Part shown: positions 12,962-13,285 of the stretch, piece by piece
Position numbering within the stretch: the first letter of the stretch is position 1
Layout of the letters: each line of letters starts with the position of its first letter
DNA from: a bacterium
GTDB taxonomy: Bacteria > Patescibacteriota > Minisyncoccia > Minisyncoccales > PEYH01
DNA: 13,285 nucleotides
Direction: 5' to 3'
Assembly: GCA_021163545.1 (NCBI GenBank)
Contig: JAGGTU010000032.1
Span: forward strand, 1 to 13,285
Translations under genes and position numbers: made by a program
Notes under the pieces: model-generated
Databases searched by the model: none
Seen by the model: only the letters and a program-made list of their open reading frames with translations
Told to the model about the DNA's origin: nothing

Positions 12962-13285
12962 ATGAACAAAACCAAAAAGAAAACAAGTATCTTTTTTAAA
13001 GTTTTTTGGGGCGTTTTAGCTATTACCTGTTTTTCGAACTTACTCTTTGCCTATATTTTATACAATGGATATGAAAATGTAATTGCCCAAATTAGACCAT
13101 TTTTATCTCCAGAAACTTTTAAAAATGTTGAGGTCAATATCTATACCACATGGCTTATTAGCGCCTCATCCTTTGTTTTTATTGTGCTACTGGTCACCCT
13201 TTTTACAGTCTTCTTCGCTTCGCGCATTATAAAGCCCTTATTTGAATTATTACAAGCAGCAAAAAAAGTTGGGGAAGGAAATTTA
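12962..13285 (+). CDS. Membrane sensor with HAMP domain, N-terminal part only (window edge)
   Basis: 108 codons are visible and the frame is open at the right edge. A basic N-terminus (MNKTKKKTS) is followed by a membrane segment at about residues 11-34. A short extracytoplasmic loop of about 30 residues follows, then a second membrane segment at about 64-86. Next comes SRIIKPLFELLQAAKKVGEGNL, which fits the start of a HAMP linker (conserved Pro after the membrane helix, then the G-x-L/D-type turn). Proteins built this way are usually sensor histidine kinases, cyclases, GGDEF proteins or chemoreceptors; the output domain is outside the window, so I cannot say which. The small outside loop suggests sensing within the membrane or of a simple stimulus. 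No Shine-Dalgarno is visible before the ATG at 12962. Confidence 0.8.
   Translation, partial: MNKTKKKTSIFFKVFWGVLAITCFSNLLFAYILYNGYENVIAQIRPFLSPETFKNVEVNIYTTWLISASSFVFIVLLVTLFTVFFASRIIKPLFELLQAAKKVGEGNL

Noticed and set aside
1..13285. CRISPR arrays, insertion sequences, prophage genes or attachment sites
   Set aside because: I saw no regularly spaced repeats, transposase or integrase motifs, or flanking direct repeats. The content is housekeeping apart from the small RNA, the acidic ORF and the DHH-like gene.

Overview
The window looks like the replication-origin segment of a chromosome from a reduced, AT-rich bacterium. I infer a member of the Candidate Phyla Radiation/Patescibacteria, probably Parcubacteria-like, but this is not proven. 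The reasons are the ancestral rpmH-rnpA-yidC-jag / oriC / dnaA-dnaN order, very tight gene packing with several ATGA overlaps, few clear Shine-Dalgarno sites, an atypical N-terminus on L34, a short GspE/PilB-type ATPase, and a free-standing 5'-3' exonuclease in place of a full-length DNA polymerase I.

Layout. Positions 1-1607 (minus strand) carry rpmH, rnpA, yidC and a jag/khpB gene cut by the window edge. Positions 1608-1796 are the divergent control region, with two phased DnaA boxes, AT-rich DNA and divergent promoters. dnaA (1797-3152) and dnaN (3329-4459) follow on the plus strand, with a 176-bp gap that holds weaker DnaA-box-like sites. dnaN meets a class A penicillin-binding protein gene tail to tail (minus strand, 6363-4456), and their stop codons overlap. 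Upstream of the PBP is a compact unit (6678-6368) made of a full-consensus promoter, an extremely acidic 59-aa ORF and a 17-bp perfect terminator-like hairpin. Then come ruvC, yebC and ruvB (minus strand, translationally tight), a 148-bp gap, a GspE/PilB-type ATPase, and a DHH-family-like protein that has lost its catalytic residues. A divergent plus-strand block begins at 11499: tsaE, a stand-alone pol I-type 5'-3' exonuclease, and the start of a HAMP-domain membrane sensor cut by the right edge.

The most interesting element is in the gap between ruvB and the PilB-like gene. On the plus strand, a perfect extended sigma70 promoter (TTGACA, 16 bp, TGATATAAT) is followed at the expected start site by about 120 nt. 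This stretch folds into a closed three-way junction: a 15-bp terminal stem, a long arm ending in a 13-bp hairpin, and a side hairpin. At least six G-U pairs form only on the plus strand. It is not obviously SRP RNA, tmRNA, RNase P RNA or a tRNA. A divergent 6S RNA or an undescribed lineage-specific small RNA are the main possibilities.

Functionally, the window combines chromosome initiation (DnaA, beta clamp), ribosome and tRNA maturation (L34, RnpA, YebC, TsaE), membrane protein insertion (YidC), cell-wall synthesis (PBP), Holliday-junction processing (RuvB, RuvC; RuvA is not here) and a type IV pilus/secretion-type motor.
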